Assembly: GCA_030448265.1 (NCBI GenBank)
Contig: JAUJNG010000001.1
Span: forward strand, 28,490-92,489
Length of the DNA: 64,000 bases
Direction of reading: 5' to 3'
Source of the DNA: Abditibacterium sp.
Lineage (GTDB): Bacteria; Armatimonadota; Abditibacteriia; Abditibacteriales; Abditibacteriaceae
How positions within the stretch are numbered: position 1 is the stretch's first letter; every line of letters begins with the position of its first letter. Below are positions 41,817 to 50,266 of the stretch, in pieces. Both the position numbers and the translations under genes were made by a program. The notes under the pieces were generated by a model. It was not told the origin of the DNA, did no database searches, and worked only from the letters and a program-made list of their open reading frames with translations.

Positions 41817-43682
41817 ATGAGGGTCGCCATCTATTGTCGAGTGAGCACCGAAGACCAAAAAGAGCGGGAAACAATCGTGACGCAGCGCGAGTTTGGCCTT
41901 CGTTACTCCGACGTGCGGGGGTATGACGTTCACGCCGTCTACGAGGATGATGGTGTGTCAGCAACCAAGTATCCGTCGCTAACGCAACGCGAAGCAGGAA
42001 GCCGCCTGCTCAGCGACGCGCGGGCCGGACTGTTTGAGGCGGTTTTGGTTTACAAGTTGGATCGCTTAGGACGTGGCGCTCGGAATGTGCTGGGCGCCCT
42101 CGAAGAGTTAGAACGCTTTGTCTTTGTGCAAAGCATGACGGAGTCGTTTGACTCCTCGACGCCATCAGGACGATTCATGCGCACCATCATGGCGGGCGCA
42201 GGAGAATACGAGCGCGATACGTTTATCGAACGCTCGACGGAAGCCACCAACCGTCTGGCGTATAACGGGCAGTGGATGGGCGGTATCGTTCCTTTTGGCT
42301 ACCGAGTTATCGGATCGAAACGCGAGGCGAGACTAACCGTGTCCGAAGACCTTATCGACGGAATGGCGTTGTCAGAAGCGGATGTCATTCGCCTCATCTA
42401 CCATATGTCGGGCGTCGAAGGACGCTCCTGCGCTCACATCGCCGACCACCTCAACGCACTGGGCGTGCCACCTGCCTACACCCGTGATGGACGCGGGGTT
42501 GTGCGTGGCAAACGCAAGGAGACGACGCAGGGCATCTGGCGCTATGGTCGCATCTGCAACATGATCAAAAACCCGACTTACAAAGGCACCCACTTTTATG
42601 GGCGGCGTTCGGCCAAAAAGCGCGAAATCATCGAGCGTGCCGTGCCCGCCATCGTGTCGGAGGAATTGTGGGAGAAAGCCCAGGAGACGCTACGGCAGAA
42701 CTTTCTTTTCAACGCCCGCAGCGCCAAGCGCCAGTATCTGCTGCGGGGTCAGATGAAATGTGTGCACTGTGGCCTCACTTATATCGGCACCGCTTCGCAG
42801 GTCGTTGTTAAACAGGAGATCAGTGGTTTAAAAATCGGCGAAAAAAAGGCGAAGGTCTATTATAAATGCAACGGCAAGCACAACGGGCGCAGCCTGTATG
42901 GGGATGCTTACCGTTCGTGTCCTTCTAAGCCGGTGAGCGGTGACATCGAAGAGGTCATCATGGCCGACATCATGGAGTTTTTACGCAACCCTGGCGACGT
43001 TTTATCCGAGTTGCAAGACATTCTCGCCGAGCATCGGCAGCAACCCCAGGATTTGCAGAGCAAGTTGGTCAAAGCGCAAACTCTGCTGCGCGAAAAGCAC
43101 CAAGAGCGGGATCGGGTGCTGGCGTTGTTCCGGCGTGGGCGCATTGACGACGCCACCTTGGATCGCCAATTGGACGACATCGCCCGCGAGGAGGAGGGCG
43201 TTCGCAAACAGGTAGAAGTGCTCTCTCAAGAAGTCCAAGCCGCTCAGGACGGCATCGCTCGTTTCGAGTCGCTGGAACCACTGCTCCTCGAACTCCGCCG
43301 CCGTCTGGAAGAACCGCTGACCTGGGAAATTAAGCGCCAACTGGTCGAAACTTTGGTTGAATCCATCCGGGTGGAAACCCATGGCGAAGGCAGGGAGCGG
43401 TATGCCAAAGTCGTTGTCGTCTACTGCTTCGAGGCTCCCGTCAAGGAGCGGGAAGTGGCGGTTTATCCAACCTTTTCACCAACAGAAGACTTCACGGATG
43501 TCCCTGCGGCTACCTGCTTGGCGGAAGCGAAAGTTTCGGCAGCGGGAGCGGCACGGGCCAGAACAAGCCCTGCACCTGCACCGCACCGCAAATACGGCGC
43601 TACCTCGCGCGCATTTCTGGGCCGTTGGTGGACCGTATCGACATTCACATCGAGGTGCCCAGGCTCTCCAGCGAGGAGCTGA
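41817..43682 (+). CDS. Large serine recombinase (site-specific integrase)
   Basis: 621 aa as read. Resolvase domain with nucleophile Ser10 (AIYCRVSTEDQKE), LVYKLDRLGR, and GEYERDTFIERS; Recombinase domain (YKGTHFYGRR); zinc ribbon (CVHCGLTYIGT, SCPSKPV) and a long C-terminal coiled coil (QDLQSKLVKAQTLLREKHQE). AAGGAG lies 9 bp upstream of the ATG. About the last 60 codons (from 43499) run out of frame through comM sequence, so the natural C-terminus was probably different in the circular element; it ends at the attachment site, as integrases often do. Confidence 0.88.
   Translation: MRVAIYCRVSTEDQKERETIVTQREFGLRYSDVRGYDVHAVYEDDGVSATKYPSLTQREAGSRLLSDARAGLFEAVLVYKLDRLGRGARNVLGALEELERFVFVQSMTESFDSSTPSGRFMRTIMAGAGEYERDTFIERSTEATNRLAYNGQWMGGIVPFGYRVIGSKREARLTVSEDLIDGMALSEADVIRLIYHMSGVEGRSCAHIADHLNALGVPPAYTRDGRGVVRGKRKETTQGIWRYGRICNMIKNPTYKGTHFYGRRSAKKREIIERAVPAIVSEELWEKAQETLRQNFLFNARSAKRQYLLRGQMKCVHCGLTYIGTASQVVVKQEISGLKIGEKKAKVYYKCNGKHNGRSLYGDAYRSCPSKPVSGDIEEVIMADIMEFLRNPGDVLSELQDILAEHRQQPQDLQSKLVKAQTLLREKHQERDRVLALFRRGRIDDATLDRQLDDIAREEEGVRKQVEVLSQEVQAAQDGIARFESLEPLLLELRRRLEEPLTWEIKRQLVETLVESIRVETHGEGRERYAKVVVVYCFEAPVKEREVAVYPTFSPTEDFTDVPAATCLAEAKVSAAGAARARTSPAPAPHRKYGATSRAFLGRWWTVSTFTSRCPGSPARS
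43499..43509 (+). other. Putative right attachment core at the recombinase/comM junction
   Basis: TGTCCCTGCGG, the CPCG codons where comM homology begins, inside the 3' end of the recombinase frame. Matches 10114-10124 except one base. Confidence 0.45.
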
Positions 43683-44014
43683 TGAGCAAGCGCGCGGGCG
43701 AGCCCAGCGCGTGCGTGCGCAAACGGGTCATGGCAGCGCGTTCAAGGCAGGCCGAGCGGATGCGAGGCGACGGGTTGACTTCGAACGGGCAAATGCGGGC
43801 CAAGCAGCTGCGCCTGCACTGCGACATGGACAATGGCACCAAAGACCTGCTCAAGACCGCGATCAACCAGTTCGGTCTATCGGGCCGAGGCTACGACCGG
43901 ATTCTGAAAGTGAGTCGAACGATCGCCGACTTGGAGGAGTGCGAAGGGATCGAGCTCCACCACGTCGCAGAGGCGATCAACTACCGCGCCTTCGACCGCA
44001 AGTTATTCGGGTGA
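43499..44014 (+). pseudogene. comM: 3' fragment of comM (target gene remnant)
   Basis: Reading from TGT 43499 gives CPCGYLLGGSES, then NKPCTCTAPQIRRYLARISG, VDRIDIHIEVPRLSSEELM and the rest of ComM to FDRKLFG stop, in a frame different from the recombinase. Clearly homologous to the last third of the intact ComM but diverged (for example LHCDMDNGTKDLLKTAINQF). The 5' part is absent. I read it as the resident 3' end displaced by the element. Confidence 0.8.
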
Positions 44015-44127
44015 ATGAAAAAGCAGAAGGAAAGAGAAAGCGACTCATATAAAAGGCGCATCGCGCGTTTGGGCGGGGCGACGGCAGCGGCTCAGATCAA
44101 TGGGTGTTCTGAGAACGGCAGGACGAG

Positions 44128-44643
44128 GTGGTTCAGTGGCAGACTGCCAAGTCTATGCAGCTCAACCTCCTTCCCATCAGTGAGTCTGGCATGCCGGCAG
44201 AACCGGCCGGTGCCTTGCCAGATATGGCTCAAGAGGTTTGCGCCTCAACCGCCAGCAACGTCAATATCCACGCGCACTGGTGGGGCAAGCCGCCGCGCCG
44301 CTCTGACGAACTACTCGTGCGCAACGAAGTGCTTTCCGCCATCAAAAACAGGCTGTCCGAAAACGGCATAGACTTGCCGTTTCCGACTCAACAAATCCTC
44401 TTCCACGACCAAACCCAAGTAAGCGATGGCGACCGCTCGCGCCAGCGCGAAGGCTGGCCCGCCGGAAGGGGCGATGTGCCGCATCCCACACATCTCGGCT
44501 TGGCTCTGGATCGTCGGGCGCAGACGCGCACAGAAAAACCATCCGACGGGGAGTCATCTCGAAAATCTCCCGACTCCACAAAAATTGAGAGCTGCAACGA
44601 TTCCAGCTTCGACGGTTCCAGACGTGATGGGAGCGGCGCGTGA
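44128..44643 (+). pseudogene. Remnant of an MscS-type channel gene
   Basis: 171 codons. The central part VNIHAHWWGK, RNEVLSAIKNRLSENGIDLP and FPTQQILFHDQT is the C-terminal cytosolic end of mechanosensitive channels of the MscS family; no transmembrane or beta domain precedes it. The N-terminal 45 and final 80 residues look random. Stop overlaps the GTG of the DUF2254 gene. Confidence 0.55.
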
Positions 44644-45965
44644 AGGCCAAAATTGCCGCGATCTGGGACTATTTGCATTCGAGTTTCTGGTTCCTCCCCT
44701 CGCTGATGGCCCTTTTCGCGGCTGCGCTGGCCCTGGGCATGGTGGCAGTGGACGGAAGCGGAAAAGTCCGCGGCGTCGATTTCTTGTATAACGGCGACGT
44801 CGAAGGTGCCCGTTCGCTGCTTTCGGCCATCGCCAATTCCACGCTTTCCATTGCAGGCGTGACCTTTTCGACCACGATTGTGGCTTTAACCTTCGCGTCG
44901 GGGCAGTTCGGACCGCGTCTGCTGCGAAATTTCATCCGTGACAGAGGCAATCAATTTGTCCTCGGCGTCTTTCTATGCACCTCCGTGTATTCTGTGCTGG
45001 TGCTGCGTAGCGTGCGCGGCGGCGAGAAAAACGCTTTCGTGCCGCATCTCTCGGTCACAGTCGCCATCGCTCTCTCGATATCGTGTGTGGGTGCGCTGAT
45101 TTATTTCATCCATCATATCTCGCACGGCATTCAGGTCACGCACATTATCGCCAACGTGGGAAACGAATTCGATGAAGCCGTCAAGCGCCTTTTTCCAGGC
45201 GAAATAGGCCGCGATCTGCAGGAAAGGTCGGGCGCCAATGCAAGCCGCGCCGCCGAAGATGTTCCCAATTTCGATCTCGATTCGCATCCCATCGCAGCGC
45301 AGAGCGGAGGCTATGTGCAAAACGTGGATGGCGAGGGCCTGATGAAACTGGCGGTGAAGCACGATTGCGTGCTGCATCTGCCGCATCGTCCTGGCGCAAT
45401 GCTGATCGAGGGCGATGCTCTGGCGCAGGTGTGGCCCGCTGCGCGTTTCGATGCCGCCATGGAAAAGGCGGTCAACGCCGCGTTTTCTATGGGCGTGCAA
45501 CGCACCAACATGCAGGACGCGCTGTTTCCCATCAACCAGCTCACCGAAATCGCGGTGCGCGCGCTCAGTCCAAGCACGAACGACCCTTTTACCGCGATGA
45601 CGTGCCTCGACCGTCAGGGCCGCGCGCTGGCGCTTTTAGCCCAGCGCGAAATGCCTTCGGGCCTGCGCTACGACGACAGAGGCCATTTGCGAATCGTCGC
45701 CCAAGCCCTCTCTTTTGACGAGATGGCGGACGCAGCTTTCGACCCGATTCGCCAATACGCAAGCAGCAACGCGGGAGTGAGCGCCCACATTCTGGACACC
45801 CTCGCGCGCGTGGCGCCGCACCTGAGCCGCGATGACGACCGCGCCACACTGCGCCGTCACGCTGATAAAACGCTGCAAGCGGCGCACTCCAGTCTCAGTG
45901 TGGATTTCGAAATTCGCACCGTCGAGGAGCATCACGCGGCGGCGCTATTCGCATTGCGCGTGTGA
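44640..45965 (+). CDS. DUF2254 family membrane protein
   Basis: 441 aa. Four hydrophobic segments in the first 170 residues (FWFLPSLMALFAAALALGM, LSIAGVTFSTTIVALTFAS, FVLGVFLCTSVYSVLVL, LSVTVAIALSISCVGALIYF) then a soluble domain with DUF2254 words: FGPRLLRNFIRDRGNQFVLG, IAAQSGGYVQNVD, RALSPSTNDPFTAMTCLD. Function unknown. Starts at GTG 44640, GTGA overlap with the mscS remnant. It is flanked by two comM 3' remnants. Confidence 0.85.
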   Translation: MKAKIAAIWDYLHSSFWFLPSLMALFAAALALGMVAVDGSGKVRGVDFLYNGDVEGARSLLSAIANSTLSIAGVTFSTTIVALTFASGQFGPRLLRNFIRDRGNQFVLGVFLCTSVYSVLVLRSVRGGEKNAFVPHLSVTVAIALSISCVGALIYFIHHISHGIQVTHIIANVGNEFDEAVKRLFPGEIGRDLQERSGANASRAAEDVPNFDLDSHPIAAQSGGYVQNVDGEGLMKLAVKHDCVLHLPHRPGAMLIEGDALAQVWPAARFDAAMEKAVNAAFSMGVQRTNMQDALFPINQLTEIAVRALSPSTNDPFTAMTCLDRQGRALALLAQREMPSGLRYDDRGHLRIVAQALSFDEMADAAFDPIRQYASSNAGVSAHILDTLARVAPHLSRDDDRATLRRHADKTLQAAHSSLSVDFEIRTVEEHHAAALFALRV

Positions 45966-46071
45966 TTGACAAAGTGGAGCTCGACGGCGGTAGCGGTTCA
46001 CAAAAGCCAAAGAAAATACCCTCCGTGGACAAGGAAAGGCACCGCCGTCAACCGTGTGAATGTAAAAACGC

Positions 46072-46144
46072 AGAGAAGATCGAGTTGCACCACGTCGCCG
46101 AAGCCATCAACTACCGCGCGTTCGACCGCAAGCTGTTCGGGTGA
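46072..46144 (+). pseudogene. comM: Second, shorter comM 3' remnant
   Basis: Encodes EKIELHHVAEAINYRAFDRK and LFG stop, nearly identical to the end of the 43499 fragment (IELHHVAEAINYRAFDRK). Similarity continues past the stop (both show an A/G-rich stretch then GACTCATATA- or GCTCATATA-type sequence), so it is a duplicated 3' flank, not a chance match. Confidence 0.7.
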
Positions 46145-46288
46145 GAGAGAAAAAAGAAGACGCTCATATAGGTGAACTCGCATCTACCGCCTTTTTGTCC
46201 AAAACTCGCAGCCAAATTTCACCGCCGCGCCAAGGCCTGTAGTATTCTTTGGGTGCCGCTCCCAAAATTTTTCCAGAATTATTTCCCG

Positions 46289-46307
46289 ACTGACGCTATT
46301 TGTCAGT
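46289..46307 (+). promoter_or_regulatory. Operator-like dyad upstream of the WYL regulator
   Basis: ACTGAC (46289-46294), 7-nt spacer, GTCAGT (46302-46307), 22 bp before the start of the WYL gene. A candidate self-binding site controlling the cas genes. Confidence 0.4.
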
Positions 46308-46329
46308 GTCGCTTCGTAAGCTGCCTTGC

Positions 46330-47310
46330 ATGAACGCTCTGGTGCATCTCTTCGAGCTGGATCGTCGCATCCGTGCGGGCGAGTTTCCCAATGCCGCTTC
46401 GCTCGCGCGCGACCTGGACATCTCGGAGCGCGCCGTTTTCCGCGACCGCAAGAAACTGGTCGAGATGGGCGCCGATGTGGCGTGGAGCAAAGAGCGGGGC
46501 GGCTGGTATTATCGCGACCAGGGCTTCAACCTGCCAACAGCGAGACTCTCTGAAGGCGAACTGCTGGCGTTCTTCTTGTCGGTGGAGATTGCGCGTTCCA
46601 GCGGCAACGCTGGCTTCGAAGAGACGCTGCAAAGCGCGGTCTCCAAGATCGCACTGAGCCTGGGCGAAGTCGTCTCGGTTGACCTCAACGCGCTGCGCGA
46701 CTCCACGACCTATTCCTTCTCACCCGCCGCGCGGGCCGACGCGCTTCTCATGCTGGCTTTGCAAAGGGCAGCCGCCGCGCGCCAGAAGGTGCGGATGCGC
46801 TACTTTACGGCTTCGCGCGGGCAGTCGAGCGAGCGGGTAGTGCATCCCTACCACCTCCATTTCGCGCGCGGCGAGTGGATTCTGATCGCCTTTGATGAGA
46901 ACAAGGGCGCAGTGCGCTGCTTCAACATCGCTCGCGTCCTGGGCCATGAACCCCAAAGCTCGCACTTTGAGCGCCAGAGGGATTTCGATGCGAGGGAGTT
47001 CGTGCGCTCGATGTTCTTCGCCGAAGCGGGCGAGCAAACCTTCCAAGTTGTTGTGCGCTTCGACGAATATCAAGCGCGCTACATCCGCGAACGAACATGG
47101 CATCCCGACCAGTCCTTGGAAGAACACAGCGATGGAAGTGCTACTCTGCGCTTTCCCGCGAGTGGCCTTCACGAAATCGCGCGTTGGGTTCTGGGCTATG
47201 GTCGGCACGCGCAAGTCGTGGATCCGCCTGAACTGGTTTCTCTGGTGCGCTCGCACATCGCCGAGCTATCCAAGATGTATGAAGCAGACTCCGCACAGCC
47301 CTCAACTTAA
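46330..47310 (+). CDS. WYL-domain transcriptional regulator of the CRISPR locus
   Basis: 326 aa. N-terminal HTH_11/DeoR-type wHTH (NAASLARDLDISERAVFRDR, GWYYRDQGFNLP), then a WYL domain (VHPYHLHFARGEWILIAFDE; FNIARVLG) and a C-terminal WCX-like extension. WYL proteins sense nucleotide-like or nucleic-acid ligands and often control CRISPR and other defence loci. ATG 46330 chosen over GTG 46300, which lies inside the dyad region. Precedes cas6 by 17 bp. Confidence 0.85.
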   Translation: MNALVHLFELDRRIRAGEFPNAASLARDLDISERAVFRDRKKLVEMGADVAWSKERGGWYYRDQGFNLPTARLSEGELLAFFLSVEIARSSGNAGFEETLQSAVSKIALSLGEVVSVDLNALRDSTTYSFSPAARADALLMLALQRAAAARQKVRMRYFTASRGQSSERVVHPYHLHFARGEWILIAFDENKGAVRCFNIARVLGHEPQSSHFERQRDFDAREFVRSMFFAEAGEQTFQVVVRFDEYQARYIRERTWHPDQSLEEHSDGSATLRFPASGLHEIARWVLGYGRHAQVVDPPELVSLVRSHIAELSKMYEADSAQPST

Positions 47311-47327
47311 GAGGATTAATCGAAATC

Positions 47328-48008
47328 ATGCGTTTACACTTTTCTCTCTCGCCCAGCCGTGAACCCGTCACGTTCAACTACAACCATTTCCTGGTTGGCG
47401 CCCTGCATCGCTGGCTGGGACACAACGACCTGCACGACACCCTGAGCCTCTACAGCGTGGGCAGCTTGCAGGGTGGCGGTGCCCGTAACGGCGCTCTCGA
47501 CTTCCCCCACGGTGCGACGTGGCACATCTCGGCTCCAGACACATCTCAGGGCCAGGACTTGCTGCACAAGGTTGCTGGAGCGGCACTTCGTTCCCCCGAC
47601 GTGTGCTGCGGCATGGAGGTGGTGGAGATTGCGGCTCAAAATACGCCGGAATTCGGCGAGCGCCGCCTCTTTCGCGCGGACAGCCCCATCTTCATCAGGG
47701 GCGACAAAGAAGGCGACAAAGACCCTCACATTCTCTTCAATGACCCTCGCGCGAACGACTACCTGACCCGCACCCTGCGCCACAAGCTCGATAAAGCGGG
47801 CCTGTCGCACCTGAGCGAAACCGCGAAAGTTTCGTTCGACCGCACCTATCGCGCCCCTAAAACGCGCCTGATTCACATCAAGGACAACTTCTACAAGAAG
47901 GCCAGCGTGTGTCCGGTGATCGTGGAAGGCGAGCCGGAAGCGGTGCGCTTTGCGTGGTGCGTGGGGGCTGGCAATTTGACGGGAAGCGGCTTTGGGAGCC
48001 TGGTCTGA
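47328..48008 (+). CDS. cas6: Cas6 crRNA-processing endoribonuclease
   Basis: 226 aa. Starts with the ferredoxin-like strand LHFSLSPSREPVTFNYNHFL; the diagnostic glycine-rich end GAGNLTGSGFGSLV is present. Cuts pre-crRNA within the repeat, leaving an 8-nt handle (ATTGAAAC here). His26 in NHFL is a possible general-acid/base residue. AGAGGA ribosome site. First cas gene; separated from cas8 by an inverted gene. Confidence 0.9.
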   Translation: MRLHFSLSPSREPVTFNYNHFLVGALHRWLGHNDLHDTLSLYSVGSLQGGGARNGALDFPHGATWHISAPDTSQGQDLLHKVAGAALRSPDVCCGMEVVEIAAQNTPEFGERRLFRADSPIFIRGDKEGDKDPHILFNDPRANDYLTRTLRHKLDKAGLSHLSETAKVSFDRTYRAPKTRLIHIKDNFYKKASVCPVIVEGEPEAVRFAWCVGAGNLTGSGFGSLV

Positions 48009-48226
48009 TGGAACTTTCGCTGTTCTTCGGGTATCTTTTAGGGTGTAAAGGTTCCTGCGACTCGAAGTCTCGCTCCGGCAGTAGTCGGGATGACGATACG
48101 TGCTTTTCGAGCGTATGCTGCTTGTCAACAGCCTTCAGCCGAAATAGAGTCGCAGGTCACTCTTCCCCCGTCCCCTTTCCCTCGTTAGCGCTTAAGCAGC
48201 ACATTTGCCTCGTTGGCCGCGACTTC

Positions 48227-48796
48227 CTACAGAAACCGTTCCAGGGGCGCATCTTTCAGGGTGCCGTGACTCTGGGTGCGAAGCGCGTAAGCCATGACAT
48301 CCGCCAGTTGAATCAGATCGCTGGTGTGCGACGGACGCAGGCGCGCCTTAAAGCGTGCATTGGGATGAATGGCTCGATGGCAGCGCTGAAGTTCGGTTTC
48401 AAAGGCTTTTTGAGCTGCTTTGCCCTGAATTTCGTTGTCACACCACAAATCGCGCAAAGCGTAGCGCGCAAAGAACGGGTTGAGCAGTTCCAGCGCGGCG
48501 GACTCGTAACTCGGCGTTTCGTTTCCCTCTGCCCTGGCGCCTTTGGAAAGAACCAGGGCGCCGATTTTCATCCCCGCCTCGCGCCCCGCCTGCAGCAGTT
48601 GCAGCCGATGAGCATCATCTTTCATTTCGTGGCCATGAAACTCCGCGTTTTGCGCCATGCGAAGGTTGTGGCGCAACTGCCGGCAGGAGTCAGTCCACGC
48701 TTCTTTATCGCTCAAGGCCACAACACAAAAAATGAGAGCCTCGTCCCGCTTATCGGGCTTACCCGACCAATCACCTCCGGCGTAAAGTGGAGTCAT
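48227..48796 (-). CDS. DUF3800 protein inserted, inverted, in the cas operon
   Basis: 189 aa, RNase-H-like DUF3800 family: N-terminal YAGGDWSGKPD, FCVVALSDKEAW, HGHEMKDD and late PSHTSDLIQLADVMAYALRT, the Asp-rich positions of the family. DUF3800 proteins are often found near defence genes and mobile elements and are suspected nucleases. Gaps of about 200 bp on either side (48009-48226 and 48797-48999) hold no gene; the second must contain the promoter for cas8-cas3. Confidence 0.8.
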   Translation of the reverse strand: MTPLYAGGDWSGKPDKRDEALIFCVVALSDKEAWTDSCRQLRHNLRMAQNAEFHGHEMKDDAHRLQLLQAGREAGMKIGALVLSKGARAEGNETPSYESAALELLNPFFARYALRDLWCDNEIQGKAAQKAFETELQRCHRAIHPNARFKARLRPSHTSDLIQLADVMAYALRTQSHGTLKDAPLERFL

Positions 48797-48999
48797 TTTT
48801 CGAATAGGTGCCGTTTGGCCCGATTAAAGTGGAAAGGTCTGGCTTTTCCTTGTAGTGATTTTTTAAATCCCATTGCGGCACCCGTGTTAACAGCTTAGCA
48901 TTGCGTTAATATTTTTGCCTAATCATTAAAAAGAAAAGCAACTCGGAAATCGCTTGGATTTTGGTCGATAGTCTGATCTCCCCAGCGTTCACTTTTATC

Positions 49000-50253
49000 A
49001 TGAACCAAACCGGACAACCTCTCGCCGACGCCGGACGCGCTATTGCCGCAGTCCTGGCGAACAAAACGTCTATCGAGGACACCAACACGCCTGAACTCAA
49101 CGGCGCTTTGCAGTTTTTGGTTTCACATACCGACCCCAACAAGCGAAATCCTGGCGCAGTCAACAAGCTCAAGATTTTGCCCGCGTTCTGGCAAAACAAT
49201 CCGCTTATGGGTTTGAATCTGGGGCAGTTGGACGTTTATCAGGCCAAGCTCAAAGCGCTGTTGAATGCGGACGTTGCGGCCAAAAATGGCAACTGCCAGA
49301 TTTGCGGTGCGCGTGGCGTGTTCTCGGATGTCAATCGCTCATGGATGCCGCTTGCTGCTGGTGCGGACGGCGACCCGTGCAGCCTTCCCAATCTACGCGG
49401 CAAGTTTCTGTGCGCCGATTGTTTTCGTGCGGTTGTGCTTTTGCCGCTCGGCTGCCGTTTCTCCAAAGCGGGGCCGTATCTGTTTCATCTCAGCGACCCA
49501 GAGCTTCAAGTTGAAGCGATGCAGGATGGCGTGGAAAGCATCCGAACTGCAATTTTGACCAAGCAAAGCGGCAACGCGAACTTGAAGGAGAACACGCGGC
49601 TGTCGGGGCGCCTGGAACTCCTGGAAATCGTGTCGGGAAGCCGTTTGTGGGATGCGACGCGCGGCGGCAAGCTCTCCAGGCGCGCCGGAAATGGAGCGAC
49701 CATCATTTCGTTTTCCAACTCCGGCACCAGTGCAGCCTGGAATCAACTTCATTTGCCCGCGCAGGCCCTCGACTTTTTCGCGGCTCTGACAGAAGCCGAT
49801 TTGCGCTCGGTTTTTCTGGGTTGGGCCGAAAAATCCAGAGATATTTTCTATGACGCGCTGTGTGACGACATCGAAAGTCGCCGCTCGCTCGCGCCGATTT
49901 TGGCGGCGCTGGTCAAACGTCGCAAAGATAACGAACGGTTCCTGAAACCGGAGGAAAAACAAGTGCTGAAAATTTATGAAGAGGAAGCCCTGAGCAAAGG
50001 GGAACGGTTCGACACCCTCGAACGCATCGCTGGGCGTGTCAACGGCATGGACGAGCGTTACCGCGATTCCTTCGTGAAGCAGCTCGCCAACACGCGCGAC
50101 AAAAAACGCTTTCTCGAACTGCTCACCAAATTCGCGCAATCCGAAAAAACCGACTTGCGCCTCACCAGGGACGAACTGCGCGTTCTGAGCGATGCGCCGC
50201 CATCCGAAGCCATCAATCTGCTCTATTTGCTTTGCGTCGCCCACGACGCCTGA
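49000..50253 (+). CDS. cas8: Cas8 (Cst1-type, CXXC-CXXC) large subunit
   Basis: 417 aa. GQPLADAGRAIAAVLANK at the start and paired zinc motifs CQIC (99-102) and CADC (138-141), the CXXC-CXXC signature of Cst1/Cas8a1 in type I-B Tneap-like systems. Probable PAM recognition subunit of Cascade. ATG 49000 chosen; a TTG at 48961 is in frame. Followed by cas7 after 13 bp. Confidence 0.85.
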   Translation: MNQTGQPLADAGRAIAAVLANKTSIEDTNTPELNGALQFLVSHTDPNKRNPGAVNKLKILPAFWQNNPLMGLNLGQLDVYQAKLKALLNADVAAKNGNCQICGARGVFSDVNRSWMPLAAGADGDPCSLPNLRGKFLCADCFRAVVLLPLGCRFSKAGPYLFHLSDPELQVEAMQDGVESIRTAILTKQSGNANLKENTRLSGRLELLEIVSGSRLWDATRGGKLSRRAGNGATIISFSNSGTSAAWNQLHLPAQALDFFAALTEADLRSVFLGWAEKSRDIFYDALCDDIESRRSLAPILAALVKRRKDNERFLKPEEKQVLKIYEEEALSKGERFDTLERIAGRVNGMDERYRDSFVKQLANTRDKKRFLELLTKFAQSEKTDLRLTRDELRVLSDAPPSEAINLLYLLCVAHDA

Positions 50254-50266
50254 ACCACCCAAAATC

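Larger units (their letters stand above)
10114..43509. mobile_element. Putative 33-kb integrative element in comM, serine-recombinase type
   Basis: Boundaries are inferred. At the right, the large serine recombinase runs directly into a comM fragment beginning at TGT of the CPCG codons (43499). At the left, the intact comM has the same codons at 10114. Both read TGTCC then one differing base then TGCGG; flanks differ. This is what integration into comM with target-gene restoration would leave. Cargo is AbiE-like, ubiquitin-like, Rep/SLOG, restriction and replication genes; no capsid or conjugation genes are seen. The alternative is an old comM duplication unrelated to the recombinase. Confidence 0.6.

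Noticed and set aside
10612-43498. Complete prophage or conjugative element
   Set aside because: No capsid, portal, large terminase, tail, relaxase or type IV secretion genes were recognised.
10114-43509. Tn7-like or AbaR-type transposon in comM
   Set aside because: No TnsA/B/C- or Tni-like genes and no target duplication seen; a serine recombinase lies at the edge.
43625-44014. A free-standing 129-aa ComM-like protein
   Set aside because: Lacks the ATPase domain, and homology extends upstream to 43499 out of frame with the recombinase; best read as a fragment.
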